Origin: Fomitopsis serialis
Taxonomy: Eukaryota > Basidiomycota > Agaricomycetes > Polyporales > Fomitopsidaceae
Length of the DNA stretch: 64,000 bases
Direction: 5' to 3'
NCBI RefSeq assembly: GCF_022376445.1
Contig: NW_025955149.1
Coordinates: forward strand, 1-64,000
Below, one piece after another: positions 22,770 to 35,200 of this stretch. The position numbers and the translations under genes were made by a program. The number at the start of each line of letters is the position of its first letter. The first letter of the stretch is position 1. Under the pieces are notes generated by a model that was given only the letters and a program-made list of their open reading frames with translations, did no database searches and had not been told where the DNA came from.

Positions 22770-24388
22770 ATGGACACCGAAGCAGCATTCGAATCAGCAC
22801 AGATTGGTGGTCGCGGCAGAGGTCGTGGAAGAGGAGGCTTCAGAGGTAGGGGCAGAGGAAGGCCGCGTGGGCGGGGCCGCGGTCGCGGTGCTGCGGCTGG
22901 GGCAGGCGAAGGTGGAACGAGTGAAGAGCCGTACGGAGAGGTCGAAACGACCGCGTCGATCGTCGAGATCATCGAGACGGAGGAGATTCCGATTACTGAA
23001 GAGGTTGAGGGCGGCGCAGCAGAGGAAGAGCCCGCTCAGGGTCAGCGCGGACGCGGAAGGCGCGGAGGACGACGCGGGTATCGGGGTTGGCGACGTGGAA
23101 GGGGCAGGGGCAGGGGCGCTGCACCTGCCGAAGACGGCCATACTCAGCCAGGCGAAGGTGAACAGGCCGAAGGGACGAGGGAGGCTCGCCCTCCTCGTAC
23201 GAAGAGGGAACGACCTCCAAGGCCACACTTGACACACTGTGCGTACTTCTCTGCTCATCCTTCCCACCCTATGCTGAACGCAGCGCATACATGCAGTCAT
23301 CTCTCTCCCAATCGTACGTTTGCCCGCATCTGTGCATCGTTAGTGACTGGCCTCACATTCGTATGCGACATAGGGCCACCACGCAGATCTCCAAAAGACC
23401 ATTTCGTCCTTCACGGACGCTCTCCTGGCCGCAGATCCCGCCATTACCGGGCTCGACCCGAGCGTCGTCGTCCCTGCCCGTCGGCTGCACTTCACACTCG
23501 GCGTCATGTCTCTCCAGAAGAACGCGAATGGAGAACAATCGGGCGCAACTGCAGCCTCCGACGGTGCTGAGCAGAGTTCCCCCACGCAGAAGCCGACGCT
23601 GGCGAGCGCGATCGCCCATCTGGAGAGTCTGAAGCCGGACATCATAGAATTGCTTGCGGGACAGAAGCTGCATGTTGAGCTGGGTTTGATGGATATCATT
23701 AGGGGAGGAAAGGGAAGTTTCAATCGCGCTAACGTGATGTGGGTCGGACCACCTGAAGATGGCGAGTTCGCGGAGAAGTTGTGGACCGTCGCGCGTGCGT
23801 TGCTTGTCCCTGTATACGGACTGACTACTCGAGTTGCTGACCCACATCTTCCTCAGAATTCGTGAACAAGTCGTTTACATCGGCTGGTTTCGTAGTGGAC
23901 GAGAACCGCCCGCTCAAGGTACGTCCGTCATAGACCATCTGATCGCCCTTCACCGACTCGTCCGACTTGCTCTCGTCCGATCCCAGCTCCACTGCACCAT
24001 CGTCAACACGGCACATCGCAAACCGCGCCCCAAATACCGTACCTTCTTCTCCTTCACGTCCGTCCGCGCCTCCGACGCTCTCCGCGCGATCGCGCTCGAC
24101 CCGGACTCGCTCACTGTCCCCGTCGCATCCACGGCCGACGGCGGCAGTGGCGACGCTGAGGTCGCGGCGGAAGTAGACGCGGCGGAGCCTGCCGTCGCGG
24201 AGGACACTACCAATGGGCACGGGGAGGCCAAGGGGAAGGGGAGGCCACCGGGCCAGGGCGCGAAGAAGCAGGAGCCTGTCCGCGTCGACCTAGGCGTTTG
24301 GGGCGTGGACGAGATACAGATCTGCGAGATGGGGAGCCACGGGCCTGAGGGGGAATATGTGTGCGTCGGGAAGATCGCGTTCGACTGA
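22770..24388 (+). CDS. ASCC1/AKAP7-like 2H phosphoesterase-fold protein with N-terminal RG-rich domain
   Basis: Probable RNA-related protein. Two HxT motifs of the 2H phosphoesterase superfamily are visible: LHFTLGVM (about 23490) and LHCTIVNT (about 23990). THFISLPI just before the domain is the usual start of the ASCC1/AKAP7 module. Five exons join in phase to 456 residues: 22770-23238, 23297-23313 (17 nt), 23374-23794, 23857-23918, 23987-24388. The first ~155 residues are RG/RGG-rich with an acidic middle, where animal ASCC1 carries a KH domain; RGG boxes also bind RNA. In animals ASCC1 works in the ASCC complex in alkylation repair and ribosome quality control; the same role here is inference. 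ATG 22770 follows a pyrimidine-rich leader; in-frame ATGs at 22497 and 22557 are less likely. Confidence 0.85.
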
Positions 24389-25831
24389 AGGGTGCCTCTA
24401 CACAAGAGTGGATCTGGGTCTGCAAAACAGCGAAAGCGTGCGAAGGGGATCTGCGCGTTATGATGTCTTCGGTATGGAACGGCGAGCGAGCGATTAAAGT
24501 GTACAGTACGTGTTGTATCATGGCTTGAATGTATCGGTCCACTTCCTCGTCGTTGCCTTCGAGTACGGAACCCATGCCTCGCAGATGCGTCTCTGGCGAG
24601 CGGGCTAGGCCTCTCCATCCGGTGTACCCTTCCACGTCCGCAGCTCATCCTTTCAGACCGCACTTGGGCTTGTGGCTCGATGAGCGTGTGGATGATGTGG
24701 GACCGCGTGGTAGATTCGAGGCATCAAGCGCGGACTTCGGTCGCTCGCATGTACGTCCGTCACCTTGCTTGGTGTGGACACGCTCGCTGAAAGGTCGCAC
24801 CTCAGCATGCATCGGCCGTCTTCTCGTCGAGTATTGAACGGGCATAGTCCTTACAGGATATGTTGGATATTGCCTCGTGGCGTCGAGGTACTTATTGCAC
24901 CGGAGCTAGTCGTCACAGGAACGTACATCTTCTCTGAGGTTCGCATGACAGACCGCCATTCAAAGGTGCAACGAGACTTAGGACACTCACGCGTCAAATT
25001 CGACCAATGGATGGATGCACGGTGGGCGTCGAAGCGTCGGAAGGTCCTGTCAAGTCCACACTTACCGCGGGTTCGGTAGTCGACGTTATGTAGGGCATCC
25101 GCGGCTCCCACTGTCCTCTTTATGACGGCGTGTCAAGGGCCCGAGTCTCGGGGCGATAACTCGCCCCAACATTAGTCGCATACTCAAATTCTAGCACTTC
25201 CGGTGTATGGCTGCGTTGAGTTCCTTTCGACTTGTTGATGACCCGGAGATAACTCACGAGTGAACGCACCTCGCAGGCAACCTCTAGTGCTACGAATACT
25301 AAACGTTTGTGTGCGTAAGTCTCACACCACTGATCGGTGCGCAGTTTACGCAAGTATCCGAGGTGTTGGAAGAGCACAATAATGATATTCTAGGGTCCAA
25401 AACCGCGGCTTGAGCTCGTACGCTGTTCGTTATAAGCACCCGGTCCCCGAGATTGATACACGGTACGAACTCCAAAAACGGATGCCCTCCACATCGTTGA
25501 AATTGGTGCTGATGTATGCAATACAGGTGCGGATGCAGATAGCTCATAGATATCCCCTTCATACAACAGGTCGCGACGACTGTAACGATCCCGTTGCACG
25601 CGTCGTCACGGTAAGCTACAATACCTCCAGCTTAACTCGAGCTCGCGGTGAGCTTATGCGTCTGCGCTGCCCGAGTCGCAGCAGGAGTCCCATCCGTGGC
25701 GACATCCCCCACATCCCATCCCATCGTGCAAACTGAGAGCCGGTTGTTCATACAGCATTCCAGTCGACCGCGCGGAAGGTTAGTGTTCGTGATCAGATTA
25801 CGCGACAAAAAGCACGGCCCACGGCCATCGA
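24389..25831. other. Intergenic, no supported gene
   Basis: Moderate GC, short frames only. I see no repeat, RNA or conserved motif. Confidence 0.4.
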
Positions 25832-25928
25832 TGGACACTCAGGGAGTCGAACCCTGGACCTTACGCAACTTTACTACTGACGTGTCGGACATGCGAAGCG
25901 TACGCGCTACCAACTGTGCCAAATGCCC
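25832..25928 (-). tRNA. tRNA-Ala (CGC) with a ~24-nt intron
   Basis: The minus strand folds as a tRNA. Acceptor GGGCATT pairs with AGTGTCC over 7 bp and includes G3-U70, the alanine identity pair. The D arm is TGGCACAGTTGGTAGCGC, the anticodon stem TACGC/GCGTA, and the T arm CAGGG-TTCGACT-CCCTG is a perfect 5-bp stem. The loop is TT-CGC-A, then a 24-nt intron after position 37, giving 73 nt mature plus CCA. The D stem has one A-C mismatch, so slight doubt remains whether it is functional. Confidence 0.8.
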
Positions 25929-26127
25929 GACGATTGTGGCTGCGCCGTGCATTTCCTGGGTCCGCGAGTGGTGCTGGCTCGTCCGAAAAGGGCAGTTATT
26001 ACTATGTATAGACTGCGAATCGCAAGTGACGCGAATTTGGCAAGCAGCGTTCCCTTTCGAGAGTGGGTAAGGCATCCCCTGAAGCCGTCGCACGTACTCA
26101 AGAGCTGGTTCAGGTGAGCAGGCTCGC
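25832..26127 (-). repeat. tRNA-Ala-bearing repeat unit, copy 1
   Basis: About 200 bp upstream of the tRNA (from CGAGCCTGCTCACCTG on the minus strand) is conserved in a second locus at 40239-40541. The shared part includes GAGTACGTGCGAC, ACTCTCGAAAGG, CTGCTTGCCA and GCGTCACYTGC. A SINE-like or transposed tRNA unit is possible. Confidence 0.65.
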
Positions 26128-26175
26128 CTCACCAGCATTGATATATGATAGGTAACTCGTCTCTCCGGGCAATTG

Positions 26176-26419
26176 CAGCTAGGTCCATATCGTTGGGCCC
26201 CGCACAGAAAGTGCGCATAGGAGCGGGGGTCGTCGGACGTTGGTATTTGGCGATCCGGACACTGTGCCGCACGACCTGGGCCGCCTAGCCAAGGTCGCGG
26301 CTGCCTGGCTCAGCCTGGCCGTCAAATTCCGCTGCGCTCGGTGTGATCCCATATCAAACCCGCTGGACTCCGCCTATGTGCGTTTGAAAGGCGGGGGCCC
26401 AACGATATGGACCTAGCTG
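26176..26419. mobile_element. MITE-like element, 244 bp, with 26-bp terminal inverted repeats
   Basis: CAGCTAGGTCCATATCGTTG and six more bases at 26176-26201 are repeated in inverse at 26394-26419. Weaker complementarity continues about 25 bp inwards (GTGCGCATAGGAGCG against CGCCTATGTGCG). There is no coding capacity. I could not see a convincing target-site duplication. Confidence 0.7.
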
Positions 26420-29416
26420 TGATCCTCTCACCATCACATCTGAAACGCGGACGCGCAGGCCCTAACACTGGCTCCGAATCGTGCCTCGCAATCTGGCCAT
26501 TCGCAGCGCGAGCATGACCGTCGGCCACGTCAGGTATGATTTTTGACAGCCCTGAACAGAAGCGCGGGAACATGAATTCAGACCTTCAAAGGCATCTGTG
26601 AGTCCACACTTATCTCCCGAATGTGAACATTTGAACTTCACATACACGCCCCACTGTGAAATCATGACTGACGTCCGTTCAGTCCCCTTCAACTCCCGGC
26701 TTCAAACGGCAGGCGTGCGCATGGTCTCGGCGAGAGGCTGAAGCCTTGCAGGCGGTATCATTTGCGTTCGTTACCTGCCCACTCCGGGAGAAATCATCAT
26801 TCAGTTATTTCGAACTGTATCACAGGAAACAAACATTTCGGTCGACGTTATGTTTCTTTTCCTGACCCAAGTTGACGACATAGCGTCCCAGCCGGTCCGC
26901 TTATATATAAGCATGGGCAGCGTCGCATGGATCACGTACTCAATCCCAGTGTACCGCCTTCATATGACGCTGAATTGAGCCTCGCTCCACTTGAAGCGGG
27001 ACAAATTCATTACTGGCTGGCGACCGTCGCGCGCTCTGTCACTGGTCAACCGCATCGTCGAACATTTGCGGGCGTGGTGCCCCCTTTCCGGGTCGGTTCC
27101 TTGCGGTGTGGCCGTGAAGCACGCTTGTCTTCTACGCGGTCAATTCCAGGTCGGGACACTCGTTGACTTCAGAGTATCAGAAACGCACATACTTCGGGAT
27201 CGCGTCTGCTGCGTCCTCCACGCACGTAGTCTTACTCGCACGGGCCCGGGGCGCGGGAGCACCACATCGCTCGTGTTGGGGTCCTCGAAAGATGCCGTCG
27301 ATCTCGCTTCCGCCCAACGCTCGTCTCCACGTGGGCAACACTCTTCTATCGTGTGTACGTACTTATGAACCGCCGCGTCGCCCGTCTCTGCTTTTTAGTC
27401 TTTCTCCCCTGCCCCCTTCGCGGGTCTCAAGATCTCAAGTCAAGTTAGCAGCGTAGCCCGAAGAACATATTCAGTCGTATTCGGAATGTAGTGAGCATTT
27501 CATTCTACATTGGTATACCCAGCGACTCTACGGTGCGTCCTCCGACGCGACAGCCCTCCGTCCGAGTCTAACATCGGCTCAATGACCGCCTGCTACGCAA
27601 GGTCAATGACTCGGAGGAGCTCAGATTCTCGACATGCGTCCCTTCCCTCTGACAATATTTGGGCTGCTCAGCGATTGACCGTTGCGAAAAAGAAAGTCCA
27701 CACGTCACGATGCCTGGCCTCTGGCTCTGGCGAGAAATGTAGCTACACCGCAGCTTGGCATGCTCGCGATGTTGCCCGTGTAGCCTCTGACCCATTCGTT
27801 TTCCGCGAGCCAGCGTCGCAGTTCTGAGCAACTCGCCGGCATAGCTGACGTCGTCGCCCAGGACATACGAGCGGCATTAAGGCGTACCGAATTGGGGTGC
27901 GATGTTAGAGTATAGCCTTCGCTCGCGAATCTGGAGGAATCGTGCCTCGACGGCCCGTTGGGTTGACTTCATCTCGTGCCGAGAGTGAAGTTTTCCATCG
28001 GTATGTGCCACGATGGCCTCACCCTGGGGAGCGTTGAGGCGGTTGAGGGGGCACCCTTGCGCGCGATCGCTGCCCCGAGCTTGTTGACTGAGAGCTGGGG
28101 TCTAACGTGAGAGAAGGGAGACCAAGGCATCTCCATCAATCTTTTCGAGGTAAGTACGAGGACCAGACACGCATGGGGCTTGCAGCACTTCGCATTGAAA
28201 GGTGGGCGCAATCAATGTCCCCATGGGGCTCAACAGGAAACTTCCGGAAGAGATCCGACCTGACGGAGCGGACAGAATGTTATGGCTTACATACTAGATG
28301 AGTCGACGGGCATGGGGCGGTGCGGGATTCGGAGCACATGCGGTGAGCACATGAGACCACAATTGTGTATGCAGCGCGAGGATGACGACGCAGGTATGTC
28401 TCGAGAGCACGACATCCTGCCCCACAGACGCGTAAGGTGGATCTGCGGGGACGGGTTGCCGCCTCTGACAGTGGATGCGTATACACTCGTGGACGCTCGA
28501 CGGCATGGGTCCGGCGTCGGGCTAATGGTAAAGGCACACGGAACGCAAGAATAGCGACCCAGTCAGTGGGACTGAACGATGGGCTGGAGTGTAGTACCGA
28601 GACCCAAGGCTTCTGGAGGCACCGGGACCGACGGTGCGGCAAACGACCAAGGTACTTACACCCGCCAATTCCCGGTGTTCATTAAGCGTTCGGTGCCTGT
28701 GCACACGATAGCCTTCGTCAACAAGTTACAAGATGCCGGCGTTCTGGTATGCTGGCAGAGCACGACGCAATGCTTGCCACAATGCTAGGCACACGTCTTC
28801 TCCTGAGCCAAGGACGTGAATGGATGGTAAGTGCCTGGATCCTGTGCAGACTTTACTCCCGCCTTGCTCCACATGAAATGCATTCGAGGCGGTAAGATAG
28901 CAAGGTTTGAAAGGTGCCCAGACATCGGGTGAAAGTGACCGCCAGTCCGGCGGCTCGTACGTCCCCGGGGCATAGAAAATCGTTGTTTGGGAGATGTGTC
29001 GACAAAGCCTGGCCGCGAGTAGGGTCGTGCGGCGCGGGCGGATCGTTTGCAAAGTTGAGTAAGAGATCGAGGAGCGGGTGGCGGAGGCGGGCGAGGCGGG
29101 AGCGGGCCGCCACCAGCCACGATCGGATCTGGCTTGGGACGAGGGAAGCATATGGGCGCATGGGCGCCTGGCTGATAGCAGCGGTGCGCTCCTCGTCCTC
29201 GTCCCCTGCTCCATGTGGCCCGCTGGTTCCTGGAGTTATCATGTCGACTTGCCTCATTTTCGCCGTGCCTTGGCCACATCTGCCCAGTCTTACCCCGCTC
29301 GCTTCTCATCCTTATAAGCTCGCAGGTCATGTTATCGTGGGCCGAGGAACCCGGCTCTTCTCTCGACGCCCTCGTCGCCATCATCCCCCGCCACCCTGGT
29401 TGGGTCGTGATCCAAC
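26420..29416. other. Intergenic, no supported gene
   Basis: Only short frames with no shared domain motif. 28800-29416 probably holds the OPT transporter promoter; the sequence from 29330 onward has pyrimidine-rich leader character. Confidence 0.4.
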
Positions 29417-32255
29417 ATGGCCACAGTCGAGCGCAAGCTGTCCGACTCCTCTATGTCCGACGAGAAGTCCATCGCCAACGAGAAGGGTCCTCTCGACCTT
29501 CCCGTCCTCGATGCCGGCGTGGATGTCGACCCCAACGCCGTTGGCGATGTGCGTTTCATGATCTTCTGTCACCGTATGCACCGTTGACTGTGCACCAGGT
29601 ATCGGAGGACGTCCGTGCAATCGACCTCGACGAGTCCGGCAAGGAGCGTCCCATCGAGACAGGCGAGGACTATGCCCTCCGTCTTGTCTCTCTCGACGAT
29701 GATCCCACCTTGCCCATCCTGACCTTCCGCACCTGGTTCCTCGGTCTCGGCCTTGCCTGCTTCGCCGCTGTCCTCGGCGAACTCTTCGTACGTTACCTTT
29801 TCTCAAGCAGCCTCATGTAATGAGCCTTGACGACCGCGCAACAGTACTTCCGTCCCCAGACCGTCCAGGTATCCGGCCTCTTCCTCCAGGTCCTCGCCTT
29901 CATCCTCGGTCGCGGACTCGAGGCCGTACTCCCTGGGCCCAACCACGCCGTCGACAAGATGCGCACCCCCGACAATCGCTTCTGGCGCTTCATCAACCCC
30001 GGAGGCTTCAGTGCGTCTTTTGCCCTATCCCATCCACTGCTACTCACGTGTCCCGTATCGCTGTCGTAGATATCAAGGAGCATGTCGCCATCAGCATCAT
30101 GTCGGTGAGTGCTCGCGCGTGGTCTCATGCCATGCGCCATCGCAGACGCGCCTGCTGACCCCCACGCCAGACCACCGCCTCGGACCAGGCCATCGCCATC
30201 TCCGTCTTTGCCGCCCAAGACCTCTACTATAACGTCTCGGTCGGCCCCGCCATCGGCATCTTCACGTATGTCTTCGTCTCCTCTGCTTCCTCTCATGGCG
30301 ATGCTGACGGGTCACCGACACAGGCTGATCGCGTCCCAGTTGATCGGATACGGTCTGACGGGGCTTGCGCGAGACTACCTGGTCTACCCGACATGGGCCG
30401 TCTATCCGTTCCTCATGCCCCAGGTCCAGCTCTTTGATGCCATGCACCGCGGCCAGGGCGCCTTCCTCCAGAAGAAGCGCCGCGTCTTCTTCTGGAGCGT
30501 CCTCATTGCCATCTTCGTCTGGGAGTGGTTCCCGGAGTACATCGCACCGTGCGTCCACAACTCTCTCGTTCCTCCCGGATGGTGTGCTGACGCGTGCGAC
30601 TCGGTAGGACGCTCACGGGTATCTCGATCTTCTGCCTGGCGGATCGGAAGAGCCCCTGGGTCACTCGCATCTTTGGCGGCGCTGCCGGGAATGAGGGCCT
30701 GGGTCTCTTCGCCCTTTCGCTCGACTGGAATTACATCGGGTCTGGCGGCTCCGCGATCGGCTCACTGTTCACCCCTCTCGCGACGCAGCTCTCGATCTAC
30801 TCTGGCGTCGTCGTCTGCATGTGAGTCTTTTCGTGTCTCTGATTCTCCACGCCCCCGCGTACTGACTGCCGCACGCAGCATTGCGTTCTGCGCCTGCTAC
30901 GCGCGCAACGTGTGGCACGCCCAGAATTTCCCGTTCCTGTCGCAGCTGCTGTTCTACCAGAACGGCACAGAGTACGATCAGCTGTCGATCCTGAACGCCG
31001 ATTTCACGCTCAACAACACCTTGCTCGAGGAGCAGGGCCTGCCCTACTACGCCGCCTCGCAGACGCTTTACCAGCTCTCGCGCACGGCGTACATCGGCAG
31101 TGAGTGTCGTCTCTCCCTTCGCGCCGTGCGATGTCTGACAACCCCGTTCGCGCACAGCCGCGGTGACGCACTTCTTCATCTGGCACTTCAAGGACGTCTG
31201 GGAGGTCGTGCGGAACGTGCGCACGCATGAGTGCCAGGACGTGCACTATCAGAAGATGAAGGTCTACAAGGAGGCCCCCTCTGGTGGTTCGGGGCCCTCT
31301 TCTGCGTCACGTTCGGAGTGGGCCTCGGCCTCTGCTACGCCGCGGACTCGGGCCTCCCCTGGTGGGGCTTCATCGTCGCGCTCATCTTCTCGGCTGCGTT
31401 CGTGCCGATCTTGGGCACGCTCTATGCGACGGTGGGGTACCAGCCGAGCTTGCAGTTCTTGATCCAGATGGTGGGCGGTGCGATGATCCCGGGCAAGCCC
31501 GTCGCGAACATGTTCTTCACGCTCTGTGAGTGCCCCTCTGCATTGGCGTGCTCTCACGGCTGACACGCAGACCAGACGGCTACCAGACGTACCAGCTGAC
31601 GCTGAACATGCTGCGCGACCTCAAGCTCGGGCAGTACACGAAGCTTCCGCCGCGGGTGACGTTCCTGATGCAGACCATCGGCGGGATCGTCGGGGGCATC
31701 CTCAACTACGTGATCATGAAGTCCGTCATCGCCGGGAACCGCGAGATCCTGCTGGACGTGCAGGGCACGAACGTGTGGTCCGGGCAGCAGGTGCAGTCGT
31801 ACAACTCGGCGGCGATCACGTGGGGCGCGCTCGCGAAGCCGCTGTACGCGCCGGGCGCGCGGTACGGGTTCATCCCGTGGATGCTGATCGCGGGGCTCGC
31901 GCTGCCGATCCCGTTCTACATCGCGCACCGGCTGTGGCCCAAGGCGGGGTTCAACTTCGTGTTCACGCCCGTCGTGATCGCGGAGCTCGGGTACCTGTCG
32001 GTGGGCATCAACTCGTCGTGGATGACGTCGCTCGCGGTCGCGGTGTTCTCGCAGTGGTACCTGCGCAAGTACCGCCCGCGCTGGTTCCGCAAGTACAACT
32101 TCCTGCTCTCGGCCGCGCTCGACGGCGGCACGCAGATCATGGTGTTCGTGTACTCGTTCGCCGTCGGCGGCGCGTCGGGCAAGGCGGTCCCGTTCCCGAA
32201 CTGGGGGCTGAACCCGACGGGCAACCCCGACTACTGTATGCGGCTCGGGGATTAG
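29417..32255 (+). CDS. OPT-family oligopeptide transporter
   Basis: Proton-coupled oligopeptide transporter of the plasma or vacuolar membrane. Family signatures are NPGGF then, across a splice, NIKEH (about 29995-30090), and KLPPR (about 31645). It begins MATVERKLSDSS with a hydrophilic acidic N-terminus of ~90 residues, followed by many hydrophobic spans (for example LGLACFAAVLGELF, WWGFIVALIFSAAF, MLIAGLALPIPFYIAH). There are about nine introns of 50-70 nt. Near 31277 the frame breaks because the C run in GGCCCCCTCTGG is one short: adding one C restores APLWWFGALF and the rest of the protein to the stop at 32255. Expected length (~750-800 residues) suits the family. The gene stands alone. 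Confidence 0.9.
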
Positions 32256-35200
32256 TCCTTGCGAGGACGCGTTTGGTTTAGAGCCCCGTGTGGGTGCTGT
32301 TGTCCTTTTGGGTGCGGGCGCAGATGCTTGTAAGTAGTATACATATGTACGTCTACTGTACACAGTTACGATATAGAGTGGCAGCCAGTCGCGCTGCTGC
32401 TACGGTCGGGATACGTCGTTAATGTCGCTCGCATGTATGTAGCATACGCCTCGTCGATTCTATCCCCTCTGCTTTTCTCTGGTTAAGCAGACACGTGCGC
32501 TGGTCGTCGGAGGCCTCTTGGCCGGCTTCATTGTCCGGTGTGCGCATACTGCGATTCGCAAGCGGATACCCTTCACCTGACAGTCAGAACACGACATGGC
32601 GGACGCCTAGCGCGTAGACACGCGTTCGGCTCGGATCTTGTAAGCATGCATCTCGTGAAGTAGACTCGGACGTGCCTTCAAATCGCACCGAAGACGTAAC
32701 GCAGCCTTCGAGAAGGGCTTGAGCACCCGGGGCGGGGCGTCTCTGTGGGGGTGCGGGGGGACACTGCGGACCGGACGCTTCGTGTCACACAGGCTTAGAC
32801 TCGGATGCGCGTCTGGACTCGAGTGTCTTGCGGGACCCGGTATTCCCAATAGTCTATTTGGCGTTGGCGCCACGGATGCCTGCACGCAATGCGTGGCGCC
32901 AAGTGCGCCTGCCTTGCCTGCATGGGAGGTGGAAGCGTAAGTACTCACGTGTTCATCACTGCGGCTCGCAGCCATTTGACAGGTGGGGGCGCAACCCCAC
33001 GGGTGCAAACTGCAATCGACCCTGCTGTCAGTCAGCCAGTCGAAGCGACCCAGACAGAACCAACGTACACGCCGGAGCCACCTCCTGAGTAAGTAACAGA
33101 AGAGACGGACATGTCGAACTGCAACTCAAAGCCGAGCAACGGGGTCGAGCTAGCCCGAGTAGAGACGTGCGACGCCCACAGCTCAGGAGCAAAATGAGGC
33201 CCCCACGGGTCTAAGCCGCATCTCGAAGCAAGATTAGCAACCCGCAGATGCAGATGACTCGCAGGCAGGTTCATAGAGATGCCATCCCCTCAGAGTTTCC
33301 GCGCGCTCGGGTCGATCCGACGGGAAGAGAGCGGGAAAGACGACTCTGGACTGTCGGGCGCCGGGAACTCATTCTGAATGGGCAAGTCTGGGGCTAGAGA
33401 ACGGGGGCAGGTTATTAGGCACGCAGCCGCCGCGGCATGGACCGCTAGACCCTGACAGGCCATAATCAACTTTACACACCACCGAAGTGGCAAGTGAGAA
33501 AGCGCACCGCGGCGGCCTATGGCGAGGTTCTCGAGGCAGCGCACACCGCACACCGTAGCATGGGAGACGGATATCCTCGTGCAGTGATCCTGTTGCTTGT
33601 GACTGAAGATAGGGCAGAATGTCGGTCGACCGGAAGATATGCATTTTATTGATTCCGTACTATAGCATCACCACGACCCCGTACGCCGACTTCGCGCGTG
33701 TCATTAGTGATGAAAGCCTATCGTCACAGGGAGCAGACCCAATCGAAAACAGGGATCGAGCTTTGCTTACGGGATGCTGGCAGGATCCGTTAGGCATTGA
33801 CGAGATAGAGGCTGCTTCGACCCGGCGCCCTTCTCAGGCTGGATCACGTTCGACGACACGCGCTACTCACAGAAGCGTCGAGGCCGTTGCGAATGACATC
33901 CTCAAGGCGCATAGAGTATCTCCTCTGCCTGCTGACCCGGATCGAGACCAGCGAAAACAACGACAGTAAGTATGCGCTTGGTATACGCACCAATACTTCA
34001 TCGCCCGTGGATCATCGATCAGGTCCGGGAGGAAGCACCTCGAGTCCGACTGGCACGGAGCGCCGTCCTGCTGCCCAACAAGCTCGCGGGCACGCACGCT
34101 CGAGTTCAGAAGTCGTTAACGCCGTCACGGTTCCTCCAACAAGCCTATCAGCGGTCCGCCACGAGGCGTCGAGGGTACGCCCATCCATCCATACGAACTC
34201 ACGTCCTCCAGCGGCGGAACCCCAGTGCACCTTTCCTAGTCTCTGAGACCGTCCGCGCGACGGCTGTGGACGCGTGTGCGATCGTCCGTGGCTCGGACGG
34301 GAGGATCGTCTGCCGCGCCGGTGTGCGCTCTCACCTATTGAGCACTTTCCGTGGCGGGCGAGAGCGTCTGGTCCGCCCTGGGCCGCGTATCGAGCGGGAG
34401 ACGCAATGGCGTAGCTGTCAGACGTGCTGCCGTAACGGGGTGCGAGGATGCGGTTCGGGGCTCACCTCGGCCAGCCTATCCGGACCTCAGCAGGCCGCGC
34501 GCGTGTTCGTCTAGGCTCTATCAGTACGAGTGCTAGCTGGAAGGAGGACGAGGGCGTGAAGCGCTCGCCGGACCCGCGCGTACGCGAATGGGCACAGTTC
34601 GCACCGTGGCCCCTCCTGGCTCATATGCACCATGGAGCCGCTGGGAGGATCGATCGTGCACCGGCATGCGACGACTGGGCGGAAAGCTGGGAGGGCCGGG
34701 CCGGGACACTGCTGTATTGGAAGGCGAGCGGTGCAGTGATAGGCTCGTACGTACAGCCGCGTTGTTCTGCACACGGGGCAGCTTGTGTGCCTCGAGCCTG
34801 GACGCGTGAATACGAGGGTGATGGCGAAAAGTCGGCTAGGATGATCCCAGCGCTCAGGGAGACGTTCCCGCGTGTGCGTGCGCTAGAACGGGGCCGGATA
34901 TGGAGGATCGTCGTTGAATGGGTGCTGCTAGCTGGTGCTGTGCCAACTTTGTTTTGTCGCGAGTTGGAATGGGGACGTCCGTTTGAGGACACTCGCTTGG
35001 AAGAGCGGGGGCTGCTCGTCCACGAATGGCTGCAATACCCAGCACTGGGCCCAGACGACAGCTGCGAAAGCGTTCACCCGGATCTAGCATTCTTGCCGAG
35101 GCGGTCAGCGCTGTCCTGCATGTCGAGATACGGAAAACGTGTTTCCTTTCCCGGGAGCCTTCAAACCTTCCCGTCCACCCCCGCCTTCCCTCCGAGTCGC

